Below, piece by piece: positions 45,873-55,604 of a DNA stretch of 64,000 nt. The translations under genes and the position numbers were made by a program. How positions within the stretch are numbered: the stretch's first letter is position 1; each line of letters begins with the position of its first letter. This stretch comes from JBECKW01 sp040235505 (GTDB lineage Bacteria; Desulfobacterota; Desulfobacteria; Desulfobacterales; JAFDDL01), in NCBI GenBank assembly GCA_040235505.1, contig JBECKW010000017.1, positions 62,001-126,000 of the forward strand, in the 5' to 3' direction. The notes beneath the pieces are model-generated. The model was not told the DNA's origin. It did not search any database and saw only the letters and a list, made by a program, of their open reading frames with translations.

Positions 45873-46215
45873 CTTTTACATGTGGGTGGTCTCAAAAAAG
45901 TACTGCCGGGCAACATCCTCATGCTTCAACAAAGGGCTGAAAGGGCATGGGAGGTTACATCTTTCGTATTCGGCTTTTAAATCAAAATGCCGGCTGGGCC
46001 GACAACAAAAAGCTGAATTCGAAAACTGTAAACGAAAAAGGATATTGCCTGAAGGGCTGGACAGCCCAACGGGTGGAGGCGATTATCAACAGGCCTTTTC
46101 AATCATACCGGAGGTACGGCGCAACGGCGCCGCCCTGAAAGCGTGATTGAAGACAAACGGCGATTCATAACGAGTCTGTGGCTTAAGGCCATGGATCTTG
46201 GCATGGAGGATTGGC
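45873..46215. other. Intergenic region between aprA and qmoA
   Basis: About 340 bases with no credible gene. Short open frames here have no family likeness or ribosome site. It presumably holds the qmo promoter; no strong -35/-10 pair was identified. Confidence 0.5.
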
Positions 46216-47490
46216 ATGACAGAAAACAATGGAGCCCCCGTAAGCGGAAGTATACTGGTTGTCGGCGGCGGGATCAGCGGACTCACGGCAGCCCTGGAAG
46301 CGGCCGAAGTGGGGTACGACGTGTTTTTGGTGGAGAAAAACCCGTACCTGGGCGGGCGCGTGGCGCAATTGAAGCAGTACTTCCCGAAACTCTGCCCCCC
46401 GACCTGCGGACTGGAGATCAATTTCAGAAGAATCAAGGACAACCCGCGGATCAAGGTACTGACAATGGCTCAGGTGGAAAAAGTGGACGGGACCCCCGGA
46501 AACTACACGGCCATGGTGAAGTTGAGCCCGCGGTACGTGAATGAAAACTGCACGTGCTGCGGTGATTGTGCGGAGGCCTGTGAAACCGAAATCGACTCCG
46601 TTTTTGACTTCGGCATGAAGAAGATCAACGCGGCCTATCTGCCGTTTGAAATGGCGTTTCCGTCACGGTTCGTGATCTCCCCCGAAATCATCGGAACGCC
46701 GGATGCGGTCAAATGCGCGGAGGCTTGTAAATACGGCGCCGTGGATCTCAACATGGCCGAGAAATCTCTGACCCTCAATGTCGGCGCCGTTATCTGGGCC
46801 ACCGGCTGGCAGCCCTACGATGCCAAAAAGCTGGACAACCTGGGCTTCGGCGTCTATCCCAACATTATCACCAACATGATGATGGAACGTCTGGCCGCTC
46901 CCAACGGACCCACCAGCGGCAGTATTCTCAGACCGTCTGACGGAAAGGCCCCGGAGAGCGTCGCTTTTGTCCAATGTGCCGGATCAAGAGACGAAAATCA
47001 TCTTCCCTACTGCTCCTACATCTGCTGCATGGCCTCCCTGAAGCAGGCCACTTACGTGAGAGAGCAGTACCCGGACGCCAAAATTTATATTTTCTACATT
47101 GATCTGAGGGCTCCGGGTCAGCGCTATGAAAAATTTTATCAGCAGATCAAAGCGGATGAAAACATCTTTTTCATCAAGGGCAAAGTGGCAGACGTTTCGG
47201 CGGATGCCACCGGCGCCATCACCGTGACGGCGGAAAATGCGGTGACCGGAGAGAAGATAAACCAGGCCGTGGACCTGGCGGTGCTGGCCACGGGCATGCA
47301 GCCCACGGCCGCCATCGGCAAACTCCCGGCGGATCTTGCTTTCAGCGAGGACGGGTTTATCATCAACGACTTTGAAAAGGGCGGGATGTTTGCCGCCGGT
47401 TGCGCCAACAAACCGGCCGACGTGGTTTCATCAAACCAGAATGCCACCGGCATGGCGCTCAAGGCCATTCAAACCCTGGTGAGGAGGTAG
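46216..47490 (+). CDS. qmoA: Quinone-interacting membrane-bound oxidoreductase subunit QmoA
   Basis: 424 residues from ATG 46216, 6 bases after GGAGGA. QmoA is an HdrA-like flavoprotein: GSILVVGGGISGLTAALEAAE FAD loop, NPYLGGRVAQLKQYFPK, the cluster motif CTCCGDCAEAC and the VQCAGSRDE segment. The Qmo complex carries electrons from menaquinol to Apr. The first of three consecutive qmo genes; a GAGGAGGTAGGAGG ribosome stretch leads to qmoB. Confidence 0.96.
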   Translation: MTENNGAPVSGSILVVGGGISGLTAALEAAEVGYDVFLVEKNPYLGGRVAQLKQYFPKLCPPTCGLEINFRRIKDNPRIKVLTMAQVEKVDGTPGNYTAMVKLSPRYVNENCTCCGDCAEACETEIDSVFDFGMKKINAAYLPFEMAFPSRFVISPEIIGTPDAVKCAEACKYGAVDLNMAEKSLTLNVGAVIWATGWQPYDAKKLDNLGFGVYPNIITNMMMERLAAPNGPTSGSILRPSDGKAPESVAFVQCAGSRDENHLPYCSYICCMASLKQATYVREQYPDAKIYIFYIDLRAPGQRYEKFYQQIKADENIFFIKGKVADVSADATGAITVTAENAVTGEKINQAVDLAVLATGMQPTAAIGKLPADLAFSEDGFIINDFEKGGMFAAGCANKPADVVSSNQNATGMALKAIQTLVRR

Positions 47491-47500
47491 GAGGTTATCC

Positions 47501-49840
47501 ATGGATAAAAAATATGGTGTCTATATTTGTACGGGATGCGGTATCGGAGATGCCCTGGATATCGAGGCGCTGGCGGCAACAGCCGGCGAGGAGGGTATCG
47601 GCATCGTCAAAAACCATCCCATACTCTGCGGAAAAGAGGGATGCGATCTTCTGAAAAAGGATATCGCCGATGAGGGCGTCAATACGCTGGTGCTTGCCGC
47701 CTGCTCCCGCCGGGTGAATTTCGACGTGTTCCGGTTCGACGGCTGCATCGTGGACCGGGTGGATCTGAGGGAACAGGTCGTCTGGTCCCATCCCCGCTCG
47801 GAATATCCGACCCTCACGGAAGAACAAAAGGACAGCTCGGAGCATTTCGACCGGCTGCAGATGCTGGCCGACGATTATCTTAAAATGGGGATGGCCCGGG
47901 TAAAGAAAGTCAAACTCCCCGAGCCCTACCAGGTGGAAACCCTGTCCCGGAAGATTCTGGTGATCGGCGGGGGCGTTACCGGCATGACCGCGGCCCTGGA
48001 TGCGGCCCTGGCGGGGTATGACGTGACCCTGGTGGAAAAGGAAGCGGCTTTGGGCGGAAAGGCGAAAAACTGGCGCAAACAGCTTCCCAATAAAGCGCCC
48101 TATGAGAACCTGATTTCGCCGGATGTGGAGGCCCGAATCCAGGCGGTGACGGCAAATGAGAAGATCACTGTAAAAACCGAAACCGTGGTGGCACGGATTG
48201 CCGGGGAGCCCGGAAATTTCACGGTGACCCTCAAAAAGCCGGGAGAGAAAATCGAGTTTGACGTTCCTTACCCGCTTCCGGCCGAAATGACGGTGGATGC
48301 GAGCGGAAAGGAACTGGATGCCGATGCCCTTCACAAGAAGTACATGGAGTACAACAAGGGAAAGGTGGACATCCTGAAATTCGACCCCAGCGGCGAAAAA
48401 TTCGGCGCCGTGGTGCTGGCGGCCGGCTGGCGGCCGGCGGAACTGGACAAGGACGCTGTTTCTCATCTCGGGTACGGTGAGATCACGGATGTCGTCACCA
48501 ACCAGCAGTTCGAGGAGATGGCGGCCAAGGGCGCGGTAATCCGGCCTTCGGACGGCAAGGCGGCCAAATCGGTGGTCTTCGTCCAGAGTCCGGGTCAGGG
48601 CAGCGATACCGATTTCGACTACGCAGGTTCCGTCACCAGCCTGGTCTCCCTGAAACAGGCCAAATATGTCCGCGACGACTATACCGACGGAAAGGCGTTT
48701 ATCTTCTACCAGCACATGCGTACACCGGGACTCACCGAAAACTTCTACAAGAGCCTTCAGCAGGACGCCGGTATTTTCATGACCAAGGGAGAAATCGTCA
48801 AGGTTTCCAAAAATGGCGACGGCCTGGTGGTGGAAGCGGAAAATACGCTTCTGGGCGAAAAAATGCAGATCAAGGCGGACCTGGTGGTGCTGGCCGCCGG
48901 CATGGTGCCGGCGACTGTGGACGAACCCGTCGTGAACCTCGCCTACCGGCAGGGACCGGCTTTCCGGGATATCGGCCTCTTTAACGGCTATGTGGACTCC
49001 AACTACATCTGCTTTCCCTATGAGACCCAGCGCACCGGCATTTACGCCGCCGGCGCCATTCGCCGGAGCATGACCGTGGAAGAATCCGTGGAAGATGCGA
49101 CCGGTGCCGCCCTTAAGGCTGTCCAGTGCATTGAAAGCGTCAATCGGGGGGTTGCCGTTCACCCGCGTTCCGGGGACATGACCTTCCCGGACTTTTTCTT
49201 CCAACGCTGCACCCAGTGCAAACGCTGCACGGAAGAGTGTCCCTTCGGCGCCCTGGACGACGACGAAAAAGGAACGCCCAAACCGAACCCGGCCCGCTGC
49301 CGGCGTTGCGGTACCTGTATGGGTGCCTGTCCCGAACGGATCATTGGGTTTGCGGACTACAATATCGACAGCATCGGCTCCATGGTGAAGGCCATCAGCG
49401 TGCCGTCGACAGACGACTATGACGAGCCGCCCCTGCGGATCCTCGGCCTCGTCTGTGAAAACGACGCCCTGCCGGCCCTGGATATCGCGGGCTTGAACCG
49501 GCTGACCTACTCCGCCGACGTTCGCTTCATTCCCATTCGCTGCCTCGGATCCATGAACGTGATCTGGATCAAGGACGCCCTCTCCCAGGGCATGGACGGC
49601 GTGTTTCTCCTGGGCTGTAAGCACGGCGACGATTACCAGTGCCATTTTGTCAAGGGAAGCGAACTGGCCGACATCCGCATCAAGAAGATCGGGGATGCGC
49701 TGGCCAGCCTGGCCCTTGAGAATGAGCGGGTGGCCCAGTTCACCGTCGGCATCGACGAGTACGACAAGCTGCCGAAAATGATCAACGACTTTGTGGACGT
49801 TATCGAAGACCTGGGGCCCAACCCCTTCAAAGGCTTCTAA
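47501..49840 (+). CDS. qmoB: Quinone-interacting membrane-bound oxidoreductase subunit QmoB
   Basis: 779 residues. The N-terminus (GVYICTGCGIGDALDIEAL, then CSRRVNFDVF) and a second HdrA-like flavin domain starting at KILVIGGGVTGMTAALDAAL are followed by a bacterial ferredoxin module CTQCKRCTEECPFGALDDD and CRRCGTCMGACPERI. The C-terminal ~130 residues are an MvhD-like domain with CxxxxCLG...GCKHGDDYQCHF, which links HdrA-like proteins to other redox partners. It is the cytoplasmic electron-transfer hub of Qmo. Confidence 0.96.
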   Translation: MDKKYGVYICTGCGIGDALDIEALAATAGEEGIGIVKNHPILCGKEGCDLLKKDIADEGVNTLVLAACSRRVNFDVFRFDGCIVDRVDLREQVVWSHPRSEYPTLTEEQKDSSEHFDRLQMLADDYLKMGMARVKKVKLPEPYQVETLSRKILVIGGGVTGMTAALDAALAGYDVTLVEKEAALGGKAKNWRKQLPNKAPYENLISPDVEARIQAVTANEKITVKTETVVARIAGEPGNFTVTLKKPGEKIEFDVPYPLPAEMTVDASGKELDADALHKKYMEYNKGKVDILKFDPSGEKFGAVVLAAGWRPAELDKDAVSHLGYGEITDVVTNQQFEEMAAKGAVIRPSDGKAAKSVVFVQSPGQGSDTDFDYAGSVTSLVSLKQAKYVRDDYTDGKAFIFYQHMRTPGLTENFYKSLQQDAGIFMTKGEIVKVSKNGDGLVVEAENTLLGEKMQIKADLVVLAAGMVPATVDEPVVNLAYRQGPAFRDIGLFNGYVDSNYICFPYETQRTGIYAAGAIRRSMTVEESVEDATGAALKAVQCIESVNRGVAVHPRSGDMTFPDFFFQRCTQCKRCTEECPFGALDDDEKGTPKPNPARCRRCGTCMGACPERIIGFADYNIDSIGSMVKAISVPSTDDYDEPPLRILGLVCENDALPALDIAGLNRLTYSADVRFIPIRCLGSMNVIWIKDALSQGMDGVFLLGCKHGDDYQCHFVKGSELADIRIKKIGDALASLALENERVAQFTVGIDEYDKLPKMINDFVDVIEDLGPNPFKGF

Positions 49841-49864
49841 TTAGGTTACGTGAGGAGGTAGACC

Positions 49865-51010
49865 ATGCCAACATATATTGCCGATCCTGATGTCAGTTTC
49901 ATTGAGTCGGTGAAGGCCCTGGGCGGACAGGATGTGAAAAAGTGCTTTCAGTGCGCCACCTGCTCCGTGGCCTGTCCGATTTCACCGGAAAACAAACCCT
50001 TTCCCCGGAAGGAGATGATTGCCACCTCCTGGGGGCTCAAGGACAAACTGGTGGGAAACGCCGACATCTGGCTGTGCCACAACTGCGGCGACTGCAACAC
50101 CCGATGCCCCCGGGGCGCAAAGCCCGGAGACGTGCTGGGTGCCGTTCGGGCCTACACGATTTCGGAATACGCCACTCCGAAGGCGCTGGCCCGGGCCGTT
50201 CAAGATCCCAAGAAACTGCCGCTTCTCCTGCTCCTGCCCGCGGCCATCATTCTCATCCTGGGTCTTATTTTCAACATGTTCGGCTTGGGGTGGATGAACT
50301 TCGCCCCCGAGGCGGATCATATTTGGCAGTCGAGTTATTTCAACAACTACATGGTGGATATCATGATGATACCCACGTTTACGTTTGCTATTATCGTGTT
50401 TGCCCTGGGGCTCAAACGGTTTCTGGCCGACATTCACGCCAATGCCCTGGCCGAGGGAAAAACCGATAAGGCCACCATTGATCCCGGCGGATTCATTCAG
50501 GCCCTGATCCGGGTGGTGCCCACGATCTTCAAGCACCAGAAGTTCACCGAGTGCACTGAGAACAAGGAGCGCTCCACCGCCCACATGATGGTTCTCTTCG
50601 GTTTCATCGGCCTTTTCATCGTCACCGCCTGCTTTTTTATCGCCGAATGGGTGCTTCATATCGAAGGGCCCTACCCCCAGATCAGCCCGGTCAAATGGAT
50701 TGCCAACGTGAGCGGAGTCGCCCTGCTGGTGGGCGGTTTTCTGTTGATGAAAAACCGGCTCGATAAAACCGACAGCATCAACAGCTACTGGGACTGGTCC
50801 CTGCTGGGGCTCGTGCTGCTTTTGGGCCTCACCGGCCTGCTGACGGAATCCACGCGGCTTTTCGGTCTTTACGGACTTTCCGCCATTATTTACTTTCTGC
50901 ACCTGATGTTTGTTTGGTCGCTGTTTGCCTACGCGCCGTTTTCGAAACTGGCCCACTTGATTTACAGGACCGTGGCCATGACCTATGCGGAGTACGCAGG
51001 ACGGAAATAG
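49865..51010 (+). CDS. qmoC: Quinone-interacting membrane-bound oxidoreductase subunit QmoC
   Basis: 381 residues, a fusion of an HdrC-like ferredoxin and an HdrE-like cytochrome b membrane domain. CFQCATCSVACP and CHNCGDCNTRCPRGA bind two [4Fe-4S] clusters. Membrane segments follow from about residue 115 (LLLLLPAAIILILGLIF and at least five more) with His residues available for haem b (e.g. FKHQKFTEC, YFLHLMFVWSLF). It is the menaquinol-oxidising subunit. An AGGAGGTAG ribosome site precedes the ATG, and a terminator follows. Confidence 0.96.
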   Translation: MPTYIADPDVSFIESVKALGGQDVKKCFQCATCSVACPISPENKPFPRKEMIATSWGLKDKLVGNADIWLCHNCGDCNTRCPRGAKPGDVLGAVRAYTISEYATPKALARAVQDPKKLPLLLLLPAAIILILGLIFNMFGLGWMNFAPEADHIWQSSYFNNYMVDIMMIPTFTFAIIVFALGLKRFLADIHANALAEGKTDKATIDPGGFIQALIRVVPTIFKHQKFTECTENKERSTAHMMVLFGFIGLFIVTACFFIAEWVLHIEGPYPQISPVKWIANVSGVALLVGGFLLMKNRLDKTDSINSYWDWSLLGLVLLLGLTGLLTESTRLFGLYGLSAIIYFLHLMFVWSLFAYAPFSKLAHLIYRTVAMTYAEYAGRK

Positions 51011-51030
51011 GCAAGAAGATTTAAAGAAAC

Positions 51031-51067
51031 AAAAAGGCGGCGCTTGATATCGGGTGCCGCCTTTTTT
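51031..51067 (+). terminator. Rho-independent terminator of qmoABC
   Basis: AAAAAGGCGGC (51031-51041) pairs with GCCGCCTTTTT (51056-51066) around a 14-base loop, ending in a T run. It lies 20 bases after the qmoC stop. Confidence 0.85.
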
Positions 51068-51170
51068 ACTCTTGCTGCAGTTCTCCTCAACCTACCGGAT
51101 ATGTTGCACCATCCATCATGACGGCCGCACATGTCCGGGAGGCACATTCGGCCAATAGGGGAACCGAATC

Positions 51171-52055
51171 ATGAACGATTTCTTGCTGTCCGGTCTGTTA
51201 GGCATTGTGGAGGGGCTGACGGAATTTCTTCCGGTCAGCTCAACCGCGCATCTTCGTATCGTTGAAGCTTTCGCGCATATCGATCTGACCATGGGGTATT
51301 GGAAGATGTACTCCATTGTCATCCAGCTGGGCGCCATCCTATGTCTCCCGGTGTACTTCAGAGCCGAGATAAAGGCGTTTCTGGGAACCTTCCCCCGGGG
51401 CGAGAGAGGTGACCGCACATGGTTGACGCACCCCCTCGGCCTCACGGTGGTGGCCTTCATCGTCACCGCCATTCCGGCTTTTCTGATGACCAAAATCATC
51501 GGCAAGCACCTCGAAAATCTCTCCATCATGGGAGGTTCGCTGATTGCCGGCGGCATAGTGATGTGGATCGTCGATGCCCGGAATGCGGCAGCCGAGGCTT
51601 CCGGACCGGAGGCCGGTGGGAAGGGGCGCATCCGCACCTGGCGGATGGAGGCCATGGGCCTCGGACAGGCCATATGGATCGGCGCCTGCCAGGTCCTGTC
51701 GGCGGTATTTCCGGGCACATCGCGTTCCATGTGCACCATCGCGGCCGGCCAACTGGCCGGGATGTCTCGGGCCTCCGCGCTGGAATTCTCTTTCTTTCTC
51801 TCGATACCGACCATGGTTGCCGCCACGGGCTATGACCTGCTAAAGTCCCTGCTGCCGGGTCATGACAATCCCATCGGAACCACGCACATCGACGCCCATG
51901 GGTGGATCGTCCTGGCCATCGGATTTGTCATGTCCTTTATTGTCGCGTACGCGGCCGTGGCCTGGTTCATGGCTTGGGTGCGGCGCCGGGGATTCACACC
52001 CTTTGCAATTTACCGAATCATTTTTGGAACAGTCGTCCTGTTCTGGGCCGGATAG
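51171..52055 (+). CDS. uppP: Undecaprenyl-diphosphatase UppP (BacA)
   Basis: 294 residues, polytopic membrane protein with about eight helices. The two catalytic motifs are visible: GIVEGLTEFLPVSSTAHL, where the usual STGH glycine is Ala, and FPGTSRSMCTI. It recycles undecaprenyl diphosphate for cell-wall and O-antigen synthesis. The Ala is a minor substitution; activity is still expected. It is transcribed alone and ends at a clear terminator. Confidence 0.93.
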   Translation: MNDFLLSGLLGIVEGLTEFLPVSSTAHLRIVEAFAHIDLTMGYWKMYSIVIQLGAILCLPVYFRAEIKAFLGTFPRGERGDRTWLTHPLGLTVVAFIVTAIPAFLMTKIIGKHLENLSIMGGSLIAGGIVMWIVDARNAAAEASGPEAGGKGRIRTWRMEAMGLGQAIWIGACQVLSAVFPGTSRSMCTIAAGQLAGMSRASALEFSFFLSIPTMVAATGYDLLKSLLPGHDNPIGTTHIDAHGWIVLAIGFVMSFIVAYAAVAWFMAWVRRRGFTPFAIYRIIFGTVVLFWAG

Positions 52056-52111
52056 AAACTTTTAAAGCGCCGCTTCAAAACGCGGCTGAAGAGAATTGCT
52101 TCTTTGAAAAA

Positions 52112-52145
52112 AAGAGCGGTGGCTGACTATCAGCCACCGCTTTTG
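52112..52145 (+). terminator. Rho-independent terminator of uppP
   Basis: AGCGGTGGCTG (52115-52125), loop ACTAT, CAGCCACCGCT (52131-52141), then TTTT. The flanking AAA/TTT allow it to work for the convergent hydrolase gene as well. Confidence 0.85.
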
Positions 52146-52197
52146 ATTTTACTTTGACGGATGTCCCTGTCACGGGGAAACCGCCGACAACATTCTC

Positions 52198-54009
52198 TTA
52201 CCGGTAGATGTAATCACCGTCGGCATATTTCGGCGGGATGACCGGAATCTGCAGATAGGAATCATACTTTCCGCCGGTGTGGATCGTATGATCCCCTTTG
52301 TTGTCGAGGTCCCAGAAAAACGGTTCGAACCACCCTTCCCGAACGTAGTGTCCGGCCAGTTGGATACGGAGGTACTGCCCCTTTTGCCAGATCCGGCTGG
52401 TGGGGTAGATTTCGATATCCACCGGTACGATTTCACCCGGCTGCAACTTTTCATCCTTGATGTGGGCCTGCACCGGCTGGAAATGGGTGGAAAGCTTCTC
52501 GTCGAGAGCACGGCGGGACACCCGCATTTTCCCCCAGGCGCCGGGATGCGGTTCCCCGAGAACGCTTGTGGGAAGCCATTCTCCGGAGGTGCTGAGCTTC
52601 TGGATATTGACGAAAATATCCATATCGTCATGTTCTTTACAGGAAACCCAAAGCCGGAGCTTCATGTACCCGGTGATCTCGGTCTGCTCATTGAACTGGA
52701 AGTCGAAGTTGAGAATCCCCTTTTCGGACTCGTAGCTTACCTTGGCTTCCTTTTCCAGGGGGTTGTAGTTCATGCCCTTGGTCTTGGCGTCGAGGAAGAG
52801 TTTCCGGTACAGGGTTCTCTTGAGCGGAAATTCCTTTTCGGGACGGTTGATCTGGTAGTCACAATCGAAGGCGTCCATAATTTCAAGACGTACCCGGGGG
52901 GTCAGCTCCCACCCGTTGTAGATCTCTTTCAGATACCGGTCATAGAATCGTTTCAGGTCTTCGAGGTATGTCGAACAGTATGCATCCGGCCACTCGAATT
53001 CACGGTGGGCCCGGAGCCATTTCTTCGTGGAGCGGATTTTGCGGAAACATTCCATGGATCCGCGCAGGTGCATGTGCTGCCAGCAGGCCGTCATGTAGAC
53101 AGGAAGCCTGATGTTTTTCCAGTTGGGGATTCTGTCCTCCCAGAACTCGCACATGAATGGGTGTTTTCGGGCCATGGCGACGTTGTCGCCGACATATCCT
53201 TTTCCCACGAGGGAGCCTTCGATAAAATCCTCGAAACTCAGGGACGGAATACCGCCGGCAAACAGTGACTCGCGGTACAGATCGCCGGTCCCCTCCCAGG
53301 GAGCAATGCAGACAAGATGGGGGGGCTGTTCCGCAGCGATCCGGTACTGGGTCATGGCGACACCGGAGTTGCCGTTCATTCCGACTTTTCCGTTACACCA
53401 TTCCTGCTGGGCAACCCATTCGATAAAATCATATCCATCCCTGGCATCCTGGGTTCCGAACATGATGAGATCACCTTCGGAGTGCCCGCACCCCCGCGGA
53501 TCGACGTTGGCAATGGCATATCCGTGTCGGCACCAGTAGGCGGGATCACAGGATTCGAACTTGGCCAGGTTGGAAACGGTTCCCGGCGGCACGCCGATGA
53601 GCTGCCATTCATCCATCCCCTCGCCAGGACGCTTGCCGAAATAGCTCCAGGAAACGATCACCGGAATTTTTTCGGTTGTGTTGGCGGGTTTGTAAATATC
53701 GCAGTAAATTTTGGTGCCGTCGCGCAGGGCCACCTCAATGTCCTGTTCGACCATGATGTGCTCATTGATCTGTTTCGTACAGGGATTAAAGTCGGGGCAA
53801 AACCCCATGGCCGCACCGAGCAGTTTGAAGTCATTCTCCTTGTCCTCGGTGCCGTCAACCTTGTCTTCTCCGGTTTTGGAATTTGCGATGATATTCCGAA
53901 GCGCATCCTTCGGCGCAGGAATTCTGCATTTTCTGTACACGTGGTCATACTCCTTGCCGCCGTGCACTTCCTGGATCGTTTTACGATCCACTTTTACTTC
54001 TTCAGTCAT
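52198..54009 (-). CDS. CocE/NonD-family alpha/beta hydrolase
   Basis: 603 residues. The X-Pro dipeptidyl-peptidase/CocE-type catalytic domain shows DGTKIYCDIYKP, SYFGKRPG, DPRGCGHSEGD and the nucleophile elbow GMNGNSGVAMTQY (Ser after Asn). The C-terminal jelly-roll (XPPC-like, with LRLWVSC, PGEIVPVDIEIYPTSRIWQKG) completes the family. Members cleave esters or peptides; this subgroup occurs in anaerobic degraders, and its substrate is unknown. There is no signal peptide, so it is cytoplasmic. It is monocistronic and convergent with uppP. Confidence 0.87.
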   Translation of the reverse strand: MTEEVKVDRKTIQEVHGGKEYDHVYRKCRIPAPKDALRNIIANSKTGEDKVDGTEDKENDFKLLGAAMGFCPDFNPCTKQINEHIMVEQDIEVALRDGTKIYCDIYKPANTTEKIPVIVSWSYFGKRPGEGMDEWQLIGVPPGTVSNLAKFESCDPAYWCRHGYAIANVDPRGCGHSEGDLIMFGTQDARDGYDFIEWVAQQEWCNGKVGMNGNSGVAMTQYRIAAEQPPHLVCIAPWEGTGDLYRESLFAGGIPSLSFEDFIEGSLVGKGYVGDNVAMARKHPFMCEFWEDRIPNWKNIRLPVYMTACWQHMHLRGSMECFRKIRSTKKWLRAHREFEWPDAYCSTYLEDLKRFYDRYLKEIYNGWELTPRVRLEIMDAFDCDYQINRPEKEFPLKRTLYRKLFLDAKTKGMNYNPLEKEAKVSYESEKGILNFDFQFNEQTEITGYMKLRLWVSCKEHDDMDIFVNIQKLSTSGEWLPTSVLGEPHPGAWGKMRVSRRALDEKLSTHFQPVQAHIKDEKLQPGEIVPVDIEIYPTSRIWQKGQYLRIQLAGHYVREGWFEPFFWDLDNKGDHTIHTGGKYDSYLQIPVIPPKYADGDYIYR

Positions 54010-54064
54010 GATTGTCCTCCTAATTAATACAGATAGTTCTTTTTACCGGTCATACCGGGATTTC

Positions 54065-54224
54065 AATGTCAGAATCAGTGACGCATCCTGACATTCACCC
54101 CGCCATCGCTCAGGTTGGAGGGTGCCTGTAATTACTTGCTCACCCACAGCTCGTTCCGAACATGCAACCGGTCCCGGCGGGGTTTCGGACGCCTTCAACG
54201 GGGAAGGCCCGACCGGTTTTTTTA
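54065..54224 (+). ncRNA. Candidate structured RNA or leader ending in a terminator
   Basis: In the 530-base gap before the xdhC-like gene, the plus strand holds a perfect 8-bp stem AATGTCAG/CTGACATT (54065-54095), a GGGTG/CACCC stem (54120-54145), a TCCGAA/TTCGGA stem (54155-54189) and AACCGGTC pairing with GACCGGTT (54166-54173 with 54211-54218) followed by a T run. The last two pairings cross, so they are alternatives or a pseudoknot. No coding frame accompanies them. No known RNA family was recognised. Confidence 0.35.
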
Positions 54225-54539
54225 TTCAGGGCACCAAGCAAAATAGATGATTGGCCCTTAGGTAATCTTTATCATAAAATCACAGTCTTTTCTGTTTTTC
54301 AAGGCCCTAAATTATATTTTTTTAAGTAAAATAAGAGGTTCGCAGTTTATTTTGAAGCATCAAGCGCCTTTCGTATAATTTCTGCAATCTCCCGCCTTGT
54401 CAGAGTTTTTAAAAATAAAACCGCTGCACGCGCTGACATGATATCCGATGATTCATGGATTTCCGGTTGATGTCTGAGAGGCTATCCAATATAAGAAAAA
54501 GGTCTTTAAAACGAGGGATCCGGGACATGAGAAGAAAGG

Positions 54540-55604
54540 ATGACACCCATGGAGCTTTTGGCCCAAACCGCCTGTAACCTTCTCAAAAAGGGAGAGCCCT
54601 TTGTCATGGCTACGATTTTCAGCCACAGCGGCTCGACACCGAGAAGTTCGGGAAGCAAAATGATCGTCACCGCCAACGGCCGGGGAATCGGCACCATCGG
54701 CGGCGGTCTTTTAGAGGCCAGGTCCATGTCCCGGGCCGTGGAACTCATCGGTCTCGGGCAATCGGAGGTCTTTCCCTTCGACCTGAGTCATGAAGTTGTC
54801 ACCACCATGGACATGATCTGCGGTGGACAGGCGGAGGTGCTGCTGGACTGCGTGATGCCCACGGATGACAACCGGGCGGTTTTCAGGCGCTGGCGAGGGC
54901 TTCTGGCGGAGAAAGGTTCGGGCGCTTTGCTCACCCTGGTCATAACGGCCGGGGAGCAGATTCAGAGGGTGACACACGGCATCCTTACGACCGAAGGAGA
55001 GATTGAAGGCGAGTTTCCTCTTTCGGACATGGATCGGGACCGATTGACGGCGATGGTGACACCCCGGAAAGTATGCACCGTTACCGTCGGCTGCGGTTTC
55101 GTGGTGGTTGAGCCTTTGGAGCAGATGTGCACGGCGCATCTTTTCGGCGCCGGGCATGTGGCCCAGGCCACGGCCCGGGTGGCTGCAATGGTGGGCTTCA
55201 GAATATCGGTGGCCGATGACCGGGCGGAGTATGCCAACCGGGAGAGGTTTCCCGATGCCGAAGCGATTCGTGTGCTTCAAACTTTTAAGAACAGCTTTTC
55301 GAACATGACCATAGACCGGGATGACTACGTGGTGATCCTCACCCGGGGCCATCTTCATGACCGAACAGTTCTTGCCGAGGCATTGAAAACCCGTGCCGGA
55401 TATATCGGTATGATCGGCAGCCGCAGAAAGCGGGATGCCATTTACGGTGTCCTCTTACAAGAAGGCTTCTCCCGGACGGATCTCGACCGGGTCCATTCCC
55501 CCATCGGCCTTTCCATCGGCGCCGAAACCCCCGAGGAGATCGCCGTGAGCATTGTGGCCGAAATGATCCGCCACCGTGCCGAAAGCCTCATGCATAAGCC
55601 TTAA
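54540..55604 (+). CDS. XdhC/CoxI-family molybdenum-enzyme maturation protein
   Basis: 354 residues. The N-terminal XdhC_CoxI domain (FVMATIFSHSGSTPRSSGSKMIV and GTIGGGLLEA) is followed by a Rossmann XdhC_C domain starting at HLFGAGHVAQATARVAAMVGF and ending GAETPEEIAVSIVAEMI. XdhC proteins bind molybdenum cofactor and help its sulfuration for hydroxylases; here the neighbour is an AOR, so a tungsten- or molybdopterin-handling role is inferred. Starts at 54540 or 54549 are both possible; AAGGA spacing slightly favours 54549. Confidence 0.88.
   Translation: MTPMELLAQTACNLLKKGEPFVMATIFSHSGSTPRSSGSKMIVTANGRGIGTIGGGLLEARSMSRAVELIGLGQSEVFPFDLSHEVVTTMDMICGGQAEVLLDCVMPTDDNRAVFRRWRGLLAEKGSGALLTLVITAGEQIQRVTHGILTTEGEIEGEFPLSDMDRDRLTAMVTPRKVCTVTVGCGFVVVEPLEQMCTAHLFGAGHVAQATARVAAMVGFRISVADDRAEYANRERFPDAEAIRVLQTFKNSFSNMTIDRDDYVVILTRGHLHDRTVLAEALKTRAGYIGMIGSRRKRDAIYGVLLQEGFSRTDLDRVHSPIGLSIGAETPEEIAVSIVAEMIRHRAESLMHKP

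Noticed and set aside
47495..49645. A 716-codon open frame on the minus strand over qmoB
   Set aside because: It is fully antisense to qmoB, which has clear motifs; its own translation has no family likeness. High-GC codon use keeps the opposite frame open.
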